A DNA stretch of 60,859 bases, from positions 1 through 60,859 of the forward strand of contig JABDBI010000009.1 in the NCBI GenBank assembly GCA_013288705.1. The letters are read 5' to 3'. The notes under the pieces were generated by a model. That model did not search any database. It was not told the origin of the DNA and saw nothing but the letters and a program-made list of their open reading frames with translations. Of this stretch, positions 33,639 through 43,326 are shown in pieces. Numbering within the stretch: position 1 is the first letter of the stretch; every line of letters starts with the position of its first letter. The stretch is from Methanobacteriota archaeon. Lineage in GTDB: Bacteria > Myxococcota > UBA727 > JABDBI01. Position numbers and translations under genes: made by a program.

Positions 33639-35330
33639 ATGAGAACTGTCGCCAATACTGATTTTGCCAGAAGGCTAAATACACTTTTGCAAGCTGGCCC
33701 ACAGCAGAGGCCGGCAACGAGGCCTCCAGCTGAGGCGGCAGCTGCGCCGGTGGATTCACAAGATCTCACTCAGTTATCACCAGCAGAACAAAAGGAAGTC
33801 CACTCAGCTTCTGAGAAGTTTGCGCGCATCAAAACGTTGATGAGCGGGGTGATCAGCGCGCCCCATGAAAACAAGGTGGAAATTCTCGAGATCCTGCGAG
33901 CAGCGACTGGCCGTGAACTCAACCTAATTCTCTCGTTTGTGAATATGGGCGAGCTCCTTAGTCAAATGGATAATCACAATATTTTTGTCGAAGATCCACT
34001 CTATGTGGAGATGCTTAATCTCTTGTGCCGCACGCGCAAGGAGGAACTCGCCCCAGATATTTTGCAGCAAGTCATTTCTGCGCTCTTGGTAGGGTTTACG
34101 AGCAGCCAAGAACAAAATCAAATTTTGCATTTATTTCAGAACCTTTCCAAGGATAAGTTAAACGCTTTATTGATGGATCTAGACCTGCCCGCGTTTTTCA
34201 AACAAATGACTCTAAAGCTGTATGGCTCAACACAATACGTCAGTTTGCTGAGGACGATTTGCGAAACCCGCGCGCCGGATCTTTCCGGTGCCGCAAAAGC
34301 ACGAATCATTGCCGGATTCTTAAAAGGACCCATGCACGGCAAAGACGAAAAGGCTATTTTGCAGCTGCTTAGGACAGCCTCAAAAAGCGAACTCAACGAT
34401 ATTCTAGCGAGCATTGGCCCGGCATCATTATTGGATGGGATCAGCGATCATTTGCTCGGAAGCAAAAACAAGCAAGCGCTCTTGCAGCTTCTGACATCAC
34501 GTGCCGCTGATATAAGCTGGGATGCCAAAGCTGCCCTGGTTGGAGTGTTGCGCAAGAGCCCGCTGGGTGGCGAAAGTGAAGCGTGCGTGCGCCAGATCTT
34601 TTTGACCACCTCCGGTCGTGAACTGACTTTGCTCAAAGATGCCATCGATAACAATGATGCTGAGCATGATCTTCACATGCTGATCTATTCTCAATTAAAC
34701 TCTGAGGAAACGCGTGAAGTGATTTTGCAGCATATCGCGACAGAGGCGCGTAATCTTCAATTGCCTGAGAGCAAAGTTTATACAGATGGCCAAGCCAATG
34801 TTTTGCAAAATAACCAGCATGACAGACGATACCCTGCGGGAGCATCCTATCCTGGGGCTACAGCATTTTATGCGGGGCTCAATGGAGTTGCGTCAGCATG
34901 TTTGTTGGGCAAGCCGCTCGCCAGACTGGCGCAGCATCGGGCTCTGTTTCCGGAGTACATGGTAATCCTTGTTGCAGATAGTCGCTATGAGAGTCTGGCT
35001 GCGATAAACGAGCAAATCGATTCAGCAGAAATTCGCTTCAAGACCATCTTTGTGCAAGATGTGACAGGACTGTCTCCAGAGGTTCGTAGCGGTCATAAAG
35101 CACGCAATATCGAGATTTTTGATACCTATATTGGTGCTGCGCTGGCTGGCAAAGATCGTGGGCTAATCAGCAGCGAGGGTGTTTTTAGAGTGGCGTCTGA
35201 GGCATTGAAGGAATTCGAGGCTGCGAATCTACCGCCTGCCCAGCACAATGCGCGGCGGGAAGAGTTTCAGCGTGACATTCAAGCTTGGAACAGCACTGCT
35301 CTGTTGTCACAGCGGCTTCAAATGCACTGA
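33639..35330 (+). CDS. Helical-repeat protein of unknown function (four ~78-residue repeats)
   Basis: 563 residues with no signal peptide or membrane helix. After a Pro/Ala-rich, Gln-rich N-terminus (about 1-75), four tandem repeats of about 78 residues occupy roughly 76-155, 156-234, 235-311 and 312-385. Each starts with a helix pair of the type K/Q..IL.LLR.AS...LN.IL and ends GFL/KGP-like. The C-terminal part (386-563) is a separate, unrecognised domain with conserved-looking segments SYPGATAFYAGLNGVASAC and RAVASEALKEF-like helices. Ribosome site GGGAG lies ten bases before the ATG. A large cytosolic scaffold or an exported effector are both possible; nothing in the sequence decides. Confidence 0.7.
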   Translation: MRTVANTDFARRLNTLLQAGPQQRPATRPPAEAAAAPVDSQDLTQLSPAEQKEVHSASEKFARIKTLMSGVISAPHENKVEILEILRAATGRELNLILSFVNMGELLSQMDNHNIFVEDPLYVEMLNLLCRTRKEELAPDILQQVISALLVGFTSSQEQNQILHLFQNLSKDKLNALLMDLDLPAFFKQMTLKLYGSTQYVSLLRTICETRAPDLSGAAKARIIAGFLKGPMHGKDEKAILQLLRTASKSELNDILASIGPASLLDGISDHLLGSKNKQALLQLLTSRAADISWDAKAALVGVLRKSPLGGESEACVRQIFLTTSGRELTLLKDAIDNNDAEHDLHMLIYSQLNSEETREVILQHIATEARNLQLPESKVYTDGQANVLQNNQHDRRYPAGASYPGATAFYAGLNGVASACLLGKPLARLAQHRALFPEYMVILVADSRYESLAAINEQIDSAEIRFKTIFVQDVTGLSPEVRSGHKARNIEIFDTYIGAALAGKDRGLISSEGVFRVASEALKEFEAANLPPAQHNARREEFQRDIQAWNSTALLSQRLQMH

Positions 35331-36038
35331 TTGTCCTTTGGCAATCTGCCGCAAAAACTTGAGCACAGCATATACGCTCGTCAGGCGATGCTTGGCGAGC
35401 GTTTTTCTTTTTTTGCCCACCAAGATGGTGGTACCTCTTTTTTCCATCGCTGCGAATGCTTCTTCGTCGGTAGTATCATCGCCCATATAAAGCGGGTGCA
35501 GGTGTGGATACTTGTGTATAAGGCGTTCTACGGCGTGGGCTTTAGATGCTTGCACCGGCCTCAACTCCAGAACCATGTTCCCATCTAGCATAGAAAGATG
35601 TTTATCTTTCGATCGCTCATTTGATTGATGAATGTATTGGATGAATAAATTTTGGAGCGCCTGATAGGCTTTCTTTTGCAAGTTCTTTGCCACACCTCGA
35701 TAGTGTACGGCAACGCAGCGATGTTTGTTCTCCACCAATAATCCTGGATATTCTGATTCAAGCGGTTTTATGTGTTGCATGACTTCATGCATGAGACGTG
35801 CGTCACCTTCTCCTTTTTGGAGGCCATGTAAGCCAATGATTGGGATGTTGCGTCTTTTGAAGTGCTTTTTGACGTCCTTGGCGGGGCGTCCCGTGATGAT
35901 AATCACCTCATGGCCATGTTGCCGCAAAGTAATAAGGAGATTAGGCAGCTCAGGTGGGACCACGATAGCATCAGGGTAATCTGCAATCGGAACAAGTGTT
36001 CCATCAAAATCGAGCATGAAAAGAAATTTGCGCATCAC
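35307..36038 (-). CDS. otsB: Trehalose-6-phosphate phosphatase
   Basis: 243 residues. HAD motif I LMLDFDGTLVPIADYPD at 7-23, motif II TGRPAKDV and motif III/IV GDDTTDEEAF are clear, with the cap domain between. It removes phosphate from trehalose-6-phosphate. Its end overlaps the convergent repeat-protein gene by 24 bases. It is separated from otsA by one exported-protein gene, all on the same strand. Confidence 0.92.
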   Translation of the reverse strand: MMRKFLFMLDFDGTLVPIADYPDAIVVPPELPNLLITLRQHGHEVIIITGRPAKDVKKHFKRRNIPIIGLHGLQKGEGDARLMHEVMQHIKPLESEYPGLLVENKHRCVAVHYRGVAKNLQKKAYQALQNLFIQYIHQSNERSKDKHLSMLDGNMVLELRPVQASKAHAVERLIHKYPHLHPLYMGDDTTDEEAFAAMEKRGTTILVGKKRKTLAKHRLTSVYAVLKFLRQIAKGQSVHLKPL

Positions 36039-36090
36039 CTCCGAGTATATCCTTCTGGGAAGGTGATGCGCAAACAGGAAGTCCTAACGA

Positions 36091-36714
36091 CTAGCGATGG
36101 TCGTGGTCCCCACCATGGTCGCGCCCATGGTCCCAGCCATGGTCATTGTGTGGATAAAATGGTCCAGGTCCTACTGGATAAGGGGAAGGGCCATAGCTAG
36201 CGGCGCCCTGGCATGCAGCCCCCGGATAGACGTAGCCTTCTGTTCGAATAAAACGATAACCTGCGGCCATCGCATCGTTGTTTCCTTCAGGCGTGGCAGT
36301 CGAGAAGTTATCACGACGTGCATCGCTGTAGTACAGATTCAGTGGAACGGTGCCGGGTGCTTGATAATCAAAAATGTAGCCCTCAATTCCCAAGTTCTGA
36401 TAGCCAGCTGACTGCGCATCTTGCATGCCCTGCGGCGTTGCGGTCGACATGTTGTCTGCGCGCCAGTTTCCATAATAGAGATAAAGCGGCTTCATGCCTG
36501 GCTCGTATTCTTGCTGAACACAGCCCTCGACGCGAATAAACTGATAGCCTGCGCTAGCGGCGCTTTGATTTTCCTCAGGCGTGACCATCGTGGCGTTGTC
36601 TTGCCGTCCATCGCTCCACCACAGATTGAGCGGCTGAAGTAACCCAAGTGCGAACGTATGAACTGAAAATAGAGATGCTGCCGCTAATGTAGCGACTCTT
36701 ATTGGTAATCTCAT
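36091..36714 (-). CDS. Exported protein with threefold internal repeat, beta-trefoil-like
   Basis: 207 residues. Signal peptide at about 1-23 (MRLPIRVATLAAASLFSVHTFA). Three repeats of about 45 residues follow, each reading L.L.WS/YYSD.R.DN..TATPEG...A..AGY.FIR.EGY.: visible as NLWWSDGRQDN, YLYYGNWRADN and NLYYSDARRDN. Threefold repeats of this size suggest a beta-trefoil or similar lectin-like fold. The C-terminus is His/Asp/Gly-rich (HNDHGWDHGRDHGGDHDH), a possible metal-binding tail. It lies between otsB and otsA on the same strand, suggesting co-expression with trehalose synthesis. Function unknown. Confidence 0.75.
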   Translation of the reverse strand: MRLPIRVATLAAASLFSVHTFALGLLQPLNLWWSDGRQDNATMVTPEENQSAASAGYQFIRVEGCVQQEYEPGMKPLYLYYGNWRADNMSTATPQGMQDAQSAGYQNLGIEGYIFDYQAPGTVPLNLYYSDARRDNFSTATPEGNNDAMAAGYRFIRTEGYVYPGAACQGAASYGPSPYPVGPGPFYPHNDHGWDHGRDHGGDHDHR

Positions 36715-36805
36715 GAACTCTCCTTTTTCGGACTTGCGAAGTCAGCAAGGCCGTGCAGAGTATATGCCCGTGGAAGCGCAGTTGGACGTCGGTCAATGAT
36801 CGGAG

Positions 36806-38125
36806 CTAGAGTCGAAATTGCTTAAGCCAATGATGAACATCGCGCTTTGCAACGACTTTGTTGAGTATGCGCATACGTTGTAATTGTTCGCGCTCCGGCA
36901 TATCCAATGCCGCTTTTAGTGTAGTAGCAATTCCATCGACATCATACGGGTTTACCATCAATGCCTCGTGTAATTGCTCAGCTGCACCGGCGAGTTCACT
37001 GAGAATGAGAATTCCCGGGCGCTTTCGATGTGCCGCTACATATTCTTTTGCCACTAAGTTCATGCCATCGCGAAACGGTGTGATCATAGCGATATCTCCG
37101 GCAAGATATAGAGCGACAAGCTCCTCAAATTGAAGAGAGCGGCACATGTAGGTGATTGGAGTCCACCCTGGGCGTGCATACAGCCCATTGATATGCCCAA
37201 CCAGACGCTCGATTTCTTCGCGCAGATGCTGATAGCGCTCAATTTCTCCCCGGCTTGGGACCGCCACTTGAATCATGGCAACTTGCTCGACGTGCTCCGG
37301 ATACCGCTGCAGAAAAGTTTCAAAAGCAGATAGCCGTTTGTAGATGCCCTTCGTGTAGTCTAGTCGATCAACACCAATAATCAGCTTCTTGGATCCGACT
37401 TCATGATGTATCACTTGAGATTTTTCCTGGACGCTTGATTGATCAATTGCGCGATAAATAAGCTCGGCGTCGATGCCGATGGGTGCAACGATCACGTGCG
37501 CTGGCTTTTTCCCAAGCATCTTGCGGACGCATTGTGAAAAATGCTCGGCGTCATTTTTTGTTTGAAATCCGATGATGTCTGCTCCGAGAATCCCTTCTAA
37601 AATCTGTTTGGCCCACGGCAGGGTGCGAAACAGATCATAGCAGGGAAAGGGAATGTGCAAAAAGTAGCCGATTCTGGGCGCTTTTTTGTTCTGTGCGCGG
37701 ACCATCGCGGGCACAAGGCAGAGTTGATAGTCGTGTACAAATACGAAGTCGTTTGCCGCGGCCTCGGTGAGCGTTGTTTTTGCAAAGTCTTGATTGACTG
37801 CCACATAGGCGTCCCAGTCTGAGCGATGAAATTGGACTTTGTTACCGAGCATGCTGTGGAAGAGTGGCCACAAAACGCCGTTTGAGAAGCCATGGTAAAA
37901 GCTCTCGTATAATTCGCTTGGGTAGGAGACCGGAATCCACCTATAGGGAAGTTGAGTCGGCGTGACCTTTCCACCGCTGATCCATACGCCATGTTGATCT
38001 TTCATTGCGGGCTCAAGCGCAGAAATCAGCCCGCCGATACTGCGCTCGGTGGTCATGACCCCATCGCGCTCCACCTGATGAAAGGGTTCGCGGTGGGTGA
38101 CTAAGATAGTTTTTTCTCGCGCCAT
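36806..38125 (-). CDS. otsA: Trehalose-6-phosphate synthase (GT20)
   Basis: 439 residues, somewhat shorter than E. coli OtsA. Recognisable segments are RSIGGLISALEP, the VHDYQLCLVPAM catalytic-loop region, RLDYTKGI and the C-terminal PFRDGMNLVAKEYVA that binds the donor nucleotide sugar. It joins UDP- (or other NDP-) glucose to glucose-6-phosphate. With otsB it gives a trehalose pathway for osmotic and desiccation tolerance. It is first on its strand and divergent from tilS across a 49-base gap. Confidence 0.93.
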   Translation of the reverse strand: MAREKTILVTHREPFHQVERDGVMTTERSIGGLISALEPAMKDQHGVWISGGKVTPTQLPYRWIPVSYPSELYESFYHGFSNGVLWPLFHSMLGNKVQFHRSDWDAYVAVNQDFAKTTLTEAAANDFVFVHDYQLCLVPAMVRAQNKKAPRIGYFLHIPFPCYDLFRTLPWAKQILEGILGADIIGFQTKNDAEHFSQCVRKMLGKKPAHVIVAPIGIDAELIYRAIDQSSVQEKSQVIHHEVGSKKLIIGVDRLDYTKGIYKRLSAFETFLQRYPEHVEQVAMIQVAVPSRGEIERYQHLREEIERLVGHINGLYARPGWTPITYMCRSLQFEELVALYLAGDIAMITPFRDGMNLVAKEYVAAHRKRPGILILSELAGAAEQLHEALMVNPYDVDGIATTLKAALDMPEREQLQRMRILNKVVAKRDVHHWLKQFRL

Positions 38126-38174
38126 CTGGGTTTTCGCCCCCCAATATCTATGTTAGTGCATCTCGATATATAAA

Positions 38175-39224
38175 ATGTCGGTTACAAACGAGAAATATTT
38201 GGTGACAGCGAGACGCCGCATTCTGCAGCCGCTATGGAATGCAATGGACCGGGTTTTGCTGCCGCATTTGCCGCGCGGTATTTGCATGGCGGTGAGCGGT
38301 GGTGCTGACTCGCGTGCGCTGCTAGAGGCGGCTGCGCGATGGCCGAAACGCAGTTTGGGAAAGCTCGTCGTTATATCTGTTGACCACTGCGTGAGAAGCG
38401 AAGGGCTTCTTGAAGCGCAGGCAACAGTTGCGAGGGCGAGAACACTGGGCTTTCGAGCGGATTATGTGCGGCTCAATTCCAGCATCAGGGCCGATGAAGC
38501 ATCGTTAAGGAATGGGCGCTATGATGCGTTAAGGGCCTTTGCCCATGCACAAGGTTGCCAGGCGATTGCCACTGCGCACCATCAGGATGATGATGCGGAG
38601 GGCTTTTTGCTTGATATGTTTGGTTATGGCGGCGGCGCAGATGGCAGTGCGATGGCTGCGGTATCATGCTTTGGCGGCGACCAGATTTTATTGCTCCGCC
38701 CATTTTTATCTTTGCCTCGCCAAGAGCTTCTGGGAGCACTCACGGTGCTCGGTGTAGCCGACTATTTTGCGGATCCGACCAATCAGGCTGGCGGTTCTAG
38801 GCGCGGGGATGTGCGTCGGATAGTAGGCCATTTGCGCCGATTTGAACCATCTGTGCCAGAGCGCCTCGCAGGATTATCGGAACGTGCGGCGACGTCACTG
38901 CAAGCAGTGCGCCACCTCGCATTGGCATGCCTAAAAAAAGACCTCGCGCAAAGACAGGTGATAGTGATTGTAAAGCAGGATTTGCCACGCACAGTTTTGC
39001 TTGAAGCGTTGCGCGAAGGGCTTCGGCAAATCGCCGATGAGCAAGAAGATATTCGTTGTAAGATAAGCGTGTTGCAAGAAATTATTGATGTTTCACTGGA
39101 TCTTCAAAACAGCCCGAGCGCTTCAACAAAAACGCTCCATTTTGATTTGCCCAAGGCGCAGGCAGTTGTCACAAACAACGCCATTATTTTGAAGAGAGAG
39201 CGGTCTCTCCTATGCAAAATCTAA
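38175..39224 (+). CDS. tilS: tRNA(Ile)-lysidine synthase
   Basis: 349 residues. PP-loop SGGADS at 41-46 and the TAHHQDDDAE segment define the TilS family. It changes C34 to lysidine in the CAU anticodon so that the tRNA reads AUA as Ile. The C-terminal recognition domain is short compared with the 430-residue E. coli enzyme, as in the shorter family members. It is followed by ftsH, a common neighbour. Confidence 0.92.
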   Translation: MSVTNEKYLVTARRRILQPLWNAMDRVLLPHLPRGICMAVSGGADSRALLEAAARWPKRSLGKLVVISVDHCVRSEGLLEAQATVARARTLGFRADYVRLNSSIRADEASLRNGRYDALRAFAHAQGCQAIATAHHQDDDAEGFLLDMFGYGGGADGSAMAAVSCFGGDQILLLRPFLSLPRQELLGALTVLGVADYFADPTNQAGGSRRGDVRRIVGHLRRFEPSVPERLAGLSERAATSLQAVRHLALACLKKDLAQRQVIVIVKQDLPRTVLLEALREGLRQIADEQEDIRCKISVLQEIIDVSLDLQNSPSASTKTLHFDLPKAQAVVTNNAIILKRERSLLCKI

Positions 39225-39288
39225 AATTTTGCTACACTACTATAAAGAAGAGCAATGAAAGCGAAGGGCCTGGCGGGAGTTTTTTCAC

Positions 39289-41220
39289 GTGAAGCAATAT
39301 CAAAAAACATTGTTGATTTGGCTGGTATTTGGACTGTTTTTTGTGACGGTGTGGAGCCTCTTTGGCCGCACGACAGTCCAGAGCGCAGAGAAGCCATTTT
39401 CGGACGTTGTGAGCGCGATTGAAACTGGGCAGGTCAAGCAGCTCACCATCACGGGTAGTGAATTCGCCGGCGAATACAAAAACGGCACAAAATTTCACAC
39501 CACGGGTGTCTTTACGGATTCGATGCTGCAAAAGCTCTCTAAGGCTCACGACGAATTTCAGACACAATATGTGGTGGCAGAAAAGGATGTCGGTGGTTTT
39601 TGGCTTGTGCTTGCCCAATGGCTGCCCATGCTGTTGATCATCGGGCTTTTCGTCTTTTTTATGCGCCAGCTACAGGCCGGTGGCGGTCGCGCTATGTCGT
39701 TTGGGAAAAGCCGAGCGCGTTTGCTGAGCGAGAGTCAAACAAAGGTGACCTTTGCTGACGTTGCCGGCATTGATGAATGCAAGACTGAGCTCAAGGAAAT
39801 CGTTCAGTTCCTCAAAGATCCAAAGAAATTTACGCGTCTTGGTGGGCGTATCCCCAAGGGCGTATTGCTTATGGGAGCTCCCGGGACAGGTAAGACTTTG
39901 CTTGCACGCGCGATTGCGGGCGAAGCAGGGGTGCCATTTTTTAGCATCGCTGGCTCTGACTTTGTTGAAATGTTTGTAGGTGTAGGCGCGAGCCGCGTGC
40001 GTGACCTGTTTGAGCAGGGCAAGAAGCACGCACCATGCATTATTTTCATTGATGAAATCGATGCAGTAGGTCGGCAGCGTGGCGCAGGGATGGGTGGTGG
40101 TCACGATGAGCGTGAGCAAACCCTCAACCAGCTCTTGGTCGAGATGGATGGCTTTGAATCCAATGATGGCGTGATCATTATTGCTGCCACCAACAGACCT
40201 GACGTGCTTGATCCAGCCATTTTGCGCCCTGGTCGTTTTGATCGTCGCATTGTAGTGCCACGACCCGATTTGAAAGGCCGCGAGGAAATTCTGACGGTTC
40301 ACACGAGAAAAGTACCTCTTGCCGAGAGTGTGAATATCGAGGTGCTGGCGCGTTCTACGCCTGGCATGAGTGGGGCGGATATTGAGAATCTGGTCAATGA
40401 ATCGGCGTTGATTGCTGCGCGAAGCGATAAGCTCAAAGTAGAAATGAACGACTTTGAGATGGCGCGCGAGAAAATTATGATGGGCGTGGAGCGCCGATCG
40501 ATGGTCATGTCGAAGAAAGAGTTGGAGAACACAGCCTATCATGAGTCAGGCCACGCGCTGGTGTCGATGCTGCTTCCGAGCGATACCGATCCTGTGCACA
40601 AGGTAACGATTATTCCCCGCGGTCGCGCGCTTGGTTCGACAATGCAGTTGCCTACAGAAGATCGCTATTCGATGACGAGAACGTTTGCAGAGAATCAAAT
40701 CGCCGTTTTGATGGGCGGTCGAATCGCTGAGCAGCTCGCTTTTAGTGAGCTGACCAGTGGTGCAGGTAACGATTTTGAACGCGCCACAGACATCGCGCAA
40801 AAGATGGTATGTGAATGGGGTATGTCGGAGCGTATGGGTCCCTTGGTATATGGCAAAAAAGAGGGCGAGATTTTTCTCGGCCGCGATTTTGCCAAGTCGC
40901 CCGATTATTCGGAGAAAACCGCACAGGAAATCGATTTTGAAGTGCAACGAATTGTGAACGAGCAATATCGCCGTGCCCGGGAGATGCTTGAGAAGAATTT
41001 CGATAAGTTGCAACGTATGGCAAAAGCACTGATTGAATATGAAACGATTGACGGAGCCGATATTAAGGACTTAATGGCAGGCAAAGAGATGACACGCGAG
41101 AAGCCTTCTGCCCGTTTGAAGACGCGGGAAGAGGTCGATAAGGAGCGTGAGCTTAGAGATGCCGATAAGAAAATCCTGCCTGCACCGGTAGATGTCACCA
41201 TGGAGCCGCAAAAGGCGTAA
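39289..41220 (+). CDS. ftsH: ATP-dependent zinc metalloprotease FtsH
   Basis: 643 residues. Two transmembrane segments at about 7-25 and 104-124 flank a periplasmic domain. The AAA module has Walker A GAPGTGKT at 196-203, Walker [12 protein letters not shown], and the second region of homology. The protease zinc motif is HESGH at 418-422, where most FtsH have HEAGH. It degrades membrane proteins and short-lived regulators. Starts with GTG 11 bases after GGGAG. Confidence 0.96.
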   Translation: MKQYQKTLLIWLVFGLFFVTVWSLFGRTTVQSAEKPFSDVVSAIETGQVKQLTITGSEFAGEYKNGTKFHTTGVFTDSMLQKLSKAHDEFQTQYVVAEKDVGGFWLVLAQWLPMLLIIGLFVFFMRQLQAGGGRAMSFGKSRARLLSESQTKVTFADVAGIDECKTELKEIVQFLKDPKKFTRLGGRIPKGVLLMGAPGTGKTLLARAIAGEAGVPFFSIAGSDFVEMFVGVGASRVRDLFEQGKKHAPCIIFIDEIDAVGRQRGAGMGGGHDEREQTLNQLLVEMDGFESNDGVIIIAATNRPDVLDPAILRPGRFDRRIVVPRPDLKGREEILTVHTRKVPLAESVNIEVLARSTPGMSGADIENLVNESALIAARSDKLKVEMNDFEMAREKIMMGVERRSMVMSKKELENTAYHESGHALVSMLLPSDTDPVHKVTIIPRGRALGSTMQLPTEDRYSMTRTFAENQIAVLMGGRIAEQLAFSELTSGAGNDFERATDIAQKMVCEWGMSERMGPLVYGKKEGEIFLGRDFAKSPDYSEKTAQEIDFEVQRIVNEQYRRAREMLEKNFDKLQRMAKALIEYETIDGADIKDLMAGKEMTREKPSARLKTREEVDKERELRDADKKILPAPVDVTMEPQKA

Positions 41221-41233
41221 GTCTGAATATAAA

Positions 41234-42631
41234 ATGGAAGTACTTTCTCAAAATACTGCGGCGCGACCGTTTGTGGTTGCGCTCGTTGGGCGTACCAACG
41301 TTGGTAAAAGCACGTTGTTTAATCGGCTGGCTGGACGCAAGGTCAGCATTGTGAATCACGAGCCTTGTGCGACGCGTGATCGCATTTATGCGAAGCTGCG
41401 GCTTCCGCAGGGTGCCGAAGGATATTTGATCGATACCGGTGGGTTGGAGCTGGAATCTGAAGAAGAACTTGATCAGGCGGTATTGACGCAGAGTAGGGCG
41501 GGAATTGCGGAAGCAGATGTGATCTTTTTCGTCGTGGATGCCGCGGCGGGTGTGTTGAAGACAGATTTTGAGATTGCGGATGTTTTGCGGCAGTCGGGTA
41601 AGCCGGTCATTGTGGTGGCTAATAAGTCGGAGTCTAAGCAGGCTGGTTTTGCGGTACCGGAGTTTTATGCGCTGGGATTTGGGACGATTGTGCCGACATC
41701 GGCTGTACATGGCACAGGCTCTGATGAGTTAAAGGAAGAGCTCTACTCCCTCCTTTTGCAAAGGAGGGTTGGGGTGGATTTCACCCATGCGGAAATCCCC
41801 CTTAATCCCCCTTTTGCTAAGGGGGAAAGAAACCACATTACTGTGGCGGTGATTGGAAAGCCGAATGCGGGGAAGTCGACGTTTTTGAACAAGTTGCTTG
41901 GGACAGATCGGCACCTCACTTCGATGATACCTGGCACCACTGTTGATGCAGTGGACTCGGAGCTCACCTATAACGGCCAGCAATTTTTGCTCATTGATAC
42001 CGCAGGGATCAGACGCAAGCGCGGCATCAGCAGAGAAGTCGAAAAAATGGCGGTCTCCGCAAGCCTCGGTGCAATAGACCGCGCTGAAGTTGCACTGATC
42101 ATGATCGACGCCGAGGAAGGTCTAACCGAACAAGACATGAAAGTTGCGGCTTTCGCAAACGATAAGGGCCGAGCGAGTATCATCGTCGTCAATAAGTGGG
42201 ATTTAGCCAAAAAGAAGGGTTTAAGCGCCGATAAATACGCACAAGACCTGCGAGATAAGATGCCGTTTATGGCGTACGCCCCGATACGCTTTATGTCTGC
42301 GCTGCTCGGGACGCGCGTGTTTGATGTCCTAGATACGGCTATCGAAATCCATGCGGAATACCACAAGCGCATTACTACCTCTCAGCTGAATCGCTTTATG
42401 GAAGGGGCGTTAGCCGCCCACCAGCCCGCGGTTGTGAAGGGGCGTCGCGTCAAGATTTTCTATGGCACTCAGGTGAAGAGCGCTCCGCCAACATTTTTGT
42501 TCAGTACCAACGAAGCTGATGGCTTCCACTTTTCCTATCAGCGTTATTTGATCAACCGCATGCGCGAAGAGTTTGGGTTCAAGGGCGTTCCGTTGAGATT
42601 GCTATTCCGCGGCCGGGGCGAAGACAAGTGA
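41234..42631 (+). CDS. der: Ribosome-assembly GTPase Der (EngA) with repeat-derived linker
   Basis: 465 residues, two tandem GTPase domains and a C-terminal KH-like domain. P-loop 1 GRTNVGKS is at 19-26 and P-loop 2 GKPNAGKS at 208-215. NKSE is seen in domain 1 and NKWD in domain 2. Between the domains, residues about 171-198 are encoded by a palindromic DNA repeat and read as a Pro/Gly/Lys-rich insert (IPLNPPFAKGER). The linker normally varies in length, so function is probably kept. Der is needed for 50S assembly. The ATG giving MEVLSQ is chosen; the longer in-frame start overlaps ftsH. Confidence 0.95.
   Translation: MEVLSQNTAARPFVVALVGRTNVGKSTLFNRLAGRKVSIVNHEPCATRDRIYAKLRLPQGAEGYLIDTGGLELESEEELDQAVLTQSRAGIAEADVIFFVVDAAAGVLKTDFEIADVLRQSGKPVIVVANKSESKQAGFAVPEFYALGFGTIVPTSAVHGTGSDELKEELYSLLLQRRVGVDFTHAEIPLNPPFAKGERNHITVAVIGKPNAGKSTFLNKLLGTDRHLTSMIPGTTVDAVDSELTYNGQQFLLIDTAGIRRKRGISREVEKMAVSASLGAIDRAEVALIMIDAEEGLTEQDMKVAAFANDKGRASIIVVNKWDLAKKKGLSADKYAQDLRDKMPFMAYAPIRFMSALLGTRVFDVLDTAIEIHAEYHKRITTSQLNRFMEGALAAHQPAVVKGRRVKIFYGTQVKSAPPTFLFSTNEADGFHFSYQRYLINRMREEFGFKGVPLRLLFRGRGEDK
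41748..41826. repeat. Two-hairpin repeat element in the der linker
   Basis: Two inverted repeats: CCCTCCTTT, loop TGC, AAAGGAGGG (41748-41768) and TCCCCCTT, loop TTGCT, AAGGGGGA (41806-41826), with GGGGTGGATTTCACCCA between them. It is read in frame as the der interdomain linker. Elements giving NPPFAKGE-like peptides are common mobile palindromic repeats in several bacterial groups; that is recalled, not searched here. Confidence 0.8.
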
Positions 42632-43326
42632 AATTCGGAGCGCAATTGATCGCAAAAGTTGAAGAGGCGCTTGGTGTTAATTTCACCGACAAAGATCTCT
42701 TGCTGCGTGCTTTGACACATCGCAGTTTTGTGAAAGAAGAGCCGGAAGGCAAAGACCAGCAGCACAACGAAACGCTGGAGTTTTTGGGCGACGCGGTTCT
42801 GTCTTTGGTCGCTGCCGAAGAAGCATTTGCGCAGCGCCCCCATGCGAATGAAGGTGGTTTGACGCAGATTCGTGCGGCCTATGTGTGCCAGGCCAATTTG
42901 GTCGAGGCTGCTAAGCGGTGTGGCGTAGGCGCTTTTATGCGTGTTGGCAGAACCATGCGTACTATCGGACCGGTCGAATTGCCATCGCCGTTGTCGGACG
43001 TGATGGAAGCGATTATTGGGGCTGCATATCTTGATGGTGGTTATCAGACAGCAAAAGAGCTGACATTGCGTTTGCTGGGCCCCCTCCCTGATAAGGCTCC
43101 AGAATCTCCGAAAGATGCAAAGACGGAGCTGCAGGAGTTGGTACAGGCAGCCTCGTCTCCGACGCCTGTGTACACCGTTGTCTCAACTTCTGGTCCGTCG
43201 CATGCTCCGGTGTTTACGATGGATGTTGCTGTTGCAGGAAAAGTGGTGGCCCGCGGTTCGGGGAGCAGCAAAAAAGAAGCCGCGCAAGATGCAGCGAGAG
43301 CGGCGTTGAAGGTACTGATTCCCTAA
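42628..43326 (+). CDS. rnc: Ribonuclease III
   Basis: 232 residues. The RNase III signature ETLEFLGDAVLSLV carries the metal ligands, with a second acidic cluster near DVMEAIIGAAYLDGG. A dsRNA-binding domain occupies about 150-230 (KTELQELVQA, ARGSGSSKKEAAQDAARAAL). It processes rRNA and cleaves double-stranded RNA. GTG start overlaps the der stop by four bases. Confidence 0.95.
   Translation: MKFGAQLIAKVEEALGVNFTDKDLLLRALTHRSFVKEEPEGKDQQHNETLEFLGDAVLSLVAAEEAFAQRPHANEGGLTQIRAAYVCQANLVEAAKRCGVGAFMRVGRTMRTIGPVELPSPLSDVMEAIIGAAYLDGGYQTAKELTLRLLGPLPDKAPESPKDAKTELQELVQAASSPTPVYTVVSTSGPSHAPVFTMDVAVAGKVVARGSGSSKKEAAQDAARAALKVLIP

Noticed and set aside
39193..39209. GAGAG/CTCTC inverted repeat at the end of tilS as a terminator
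   Set aside because: Only a five-base stem inside the coding sequence, and no T-run.
39670..40542. A 290-codon open frame antisense to ftsH
   Set aside because: Lies wholly inside a clear ftsH gene, is rich in unlikely residue mixes and has no recognisable domain or ribosome site.
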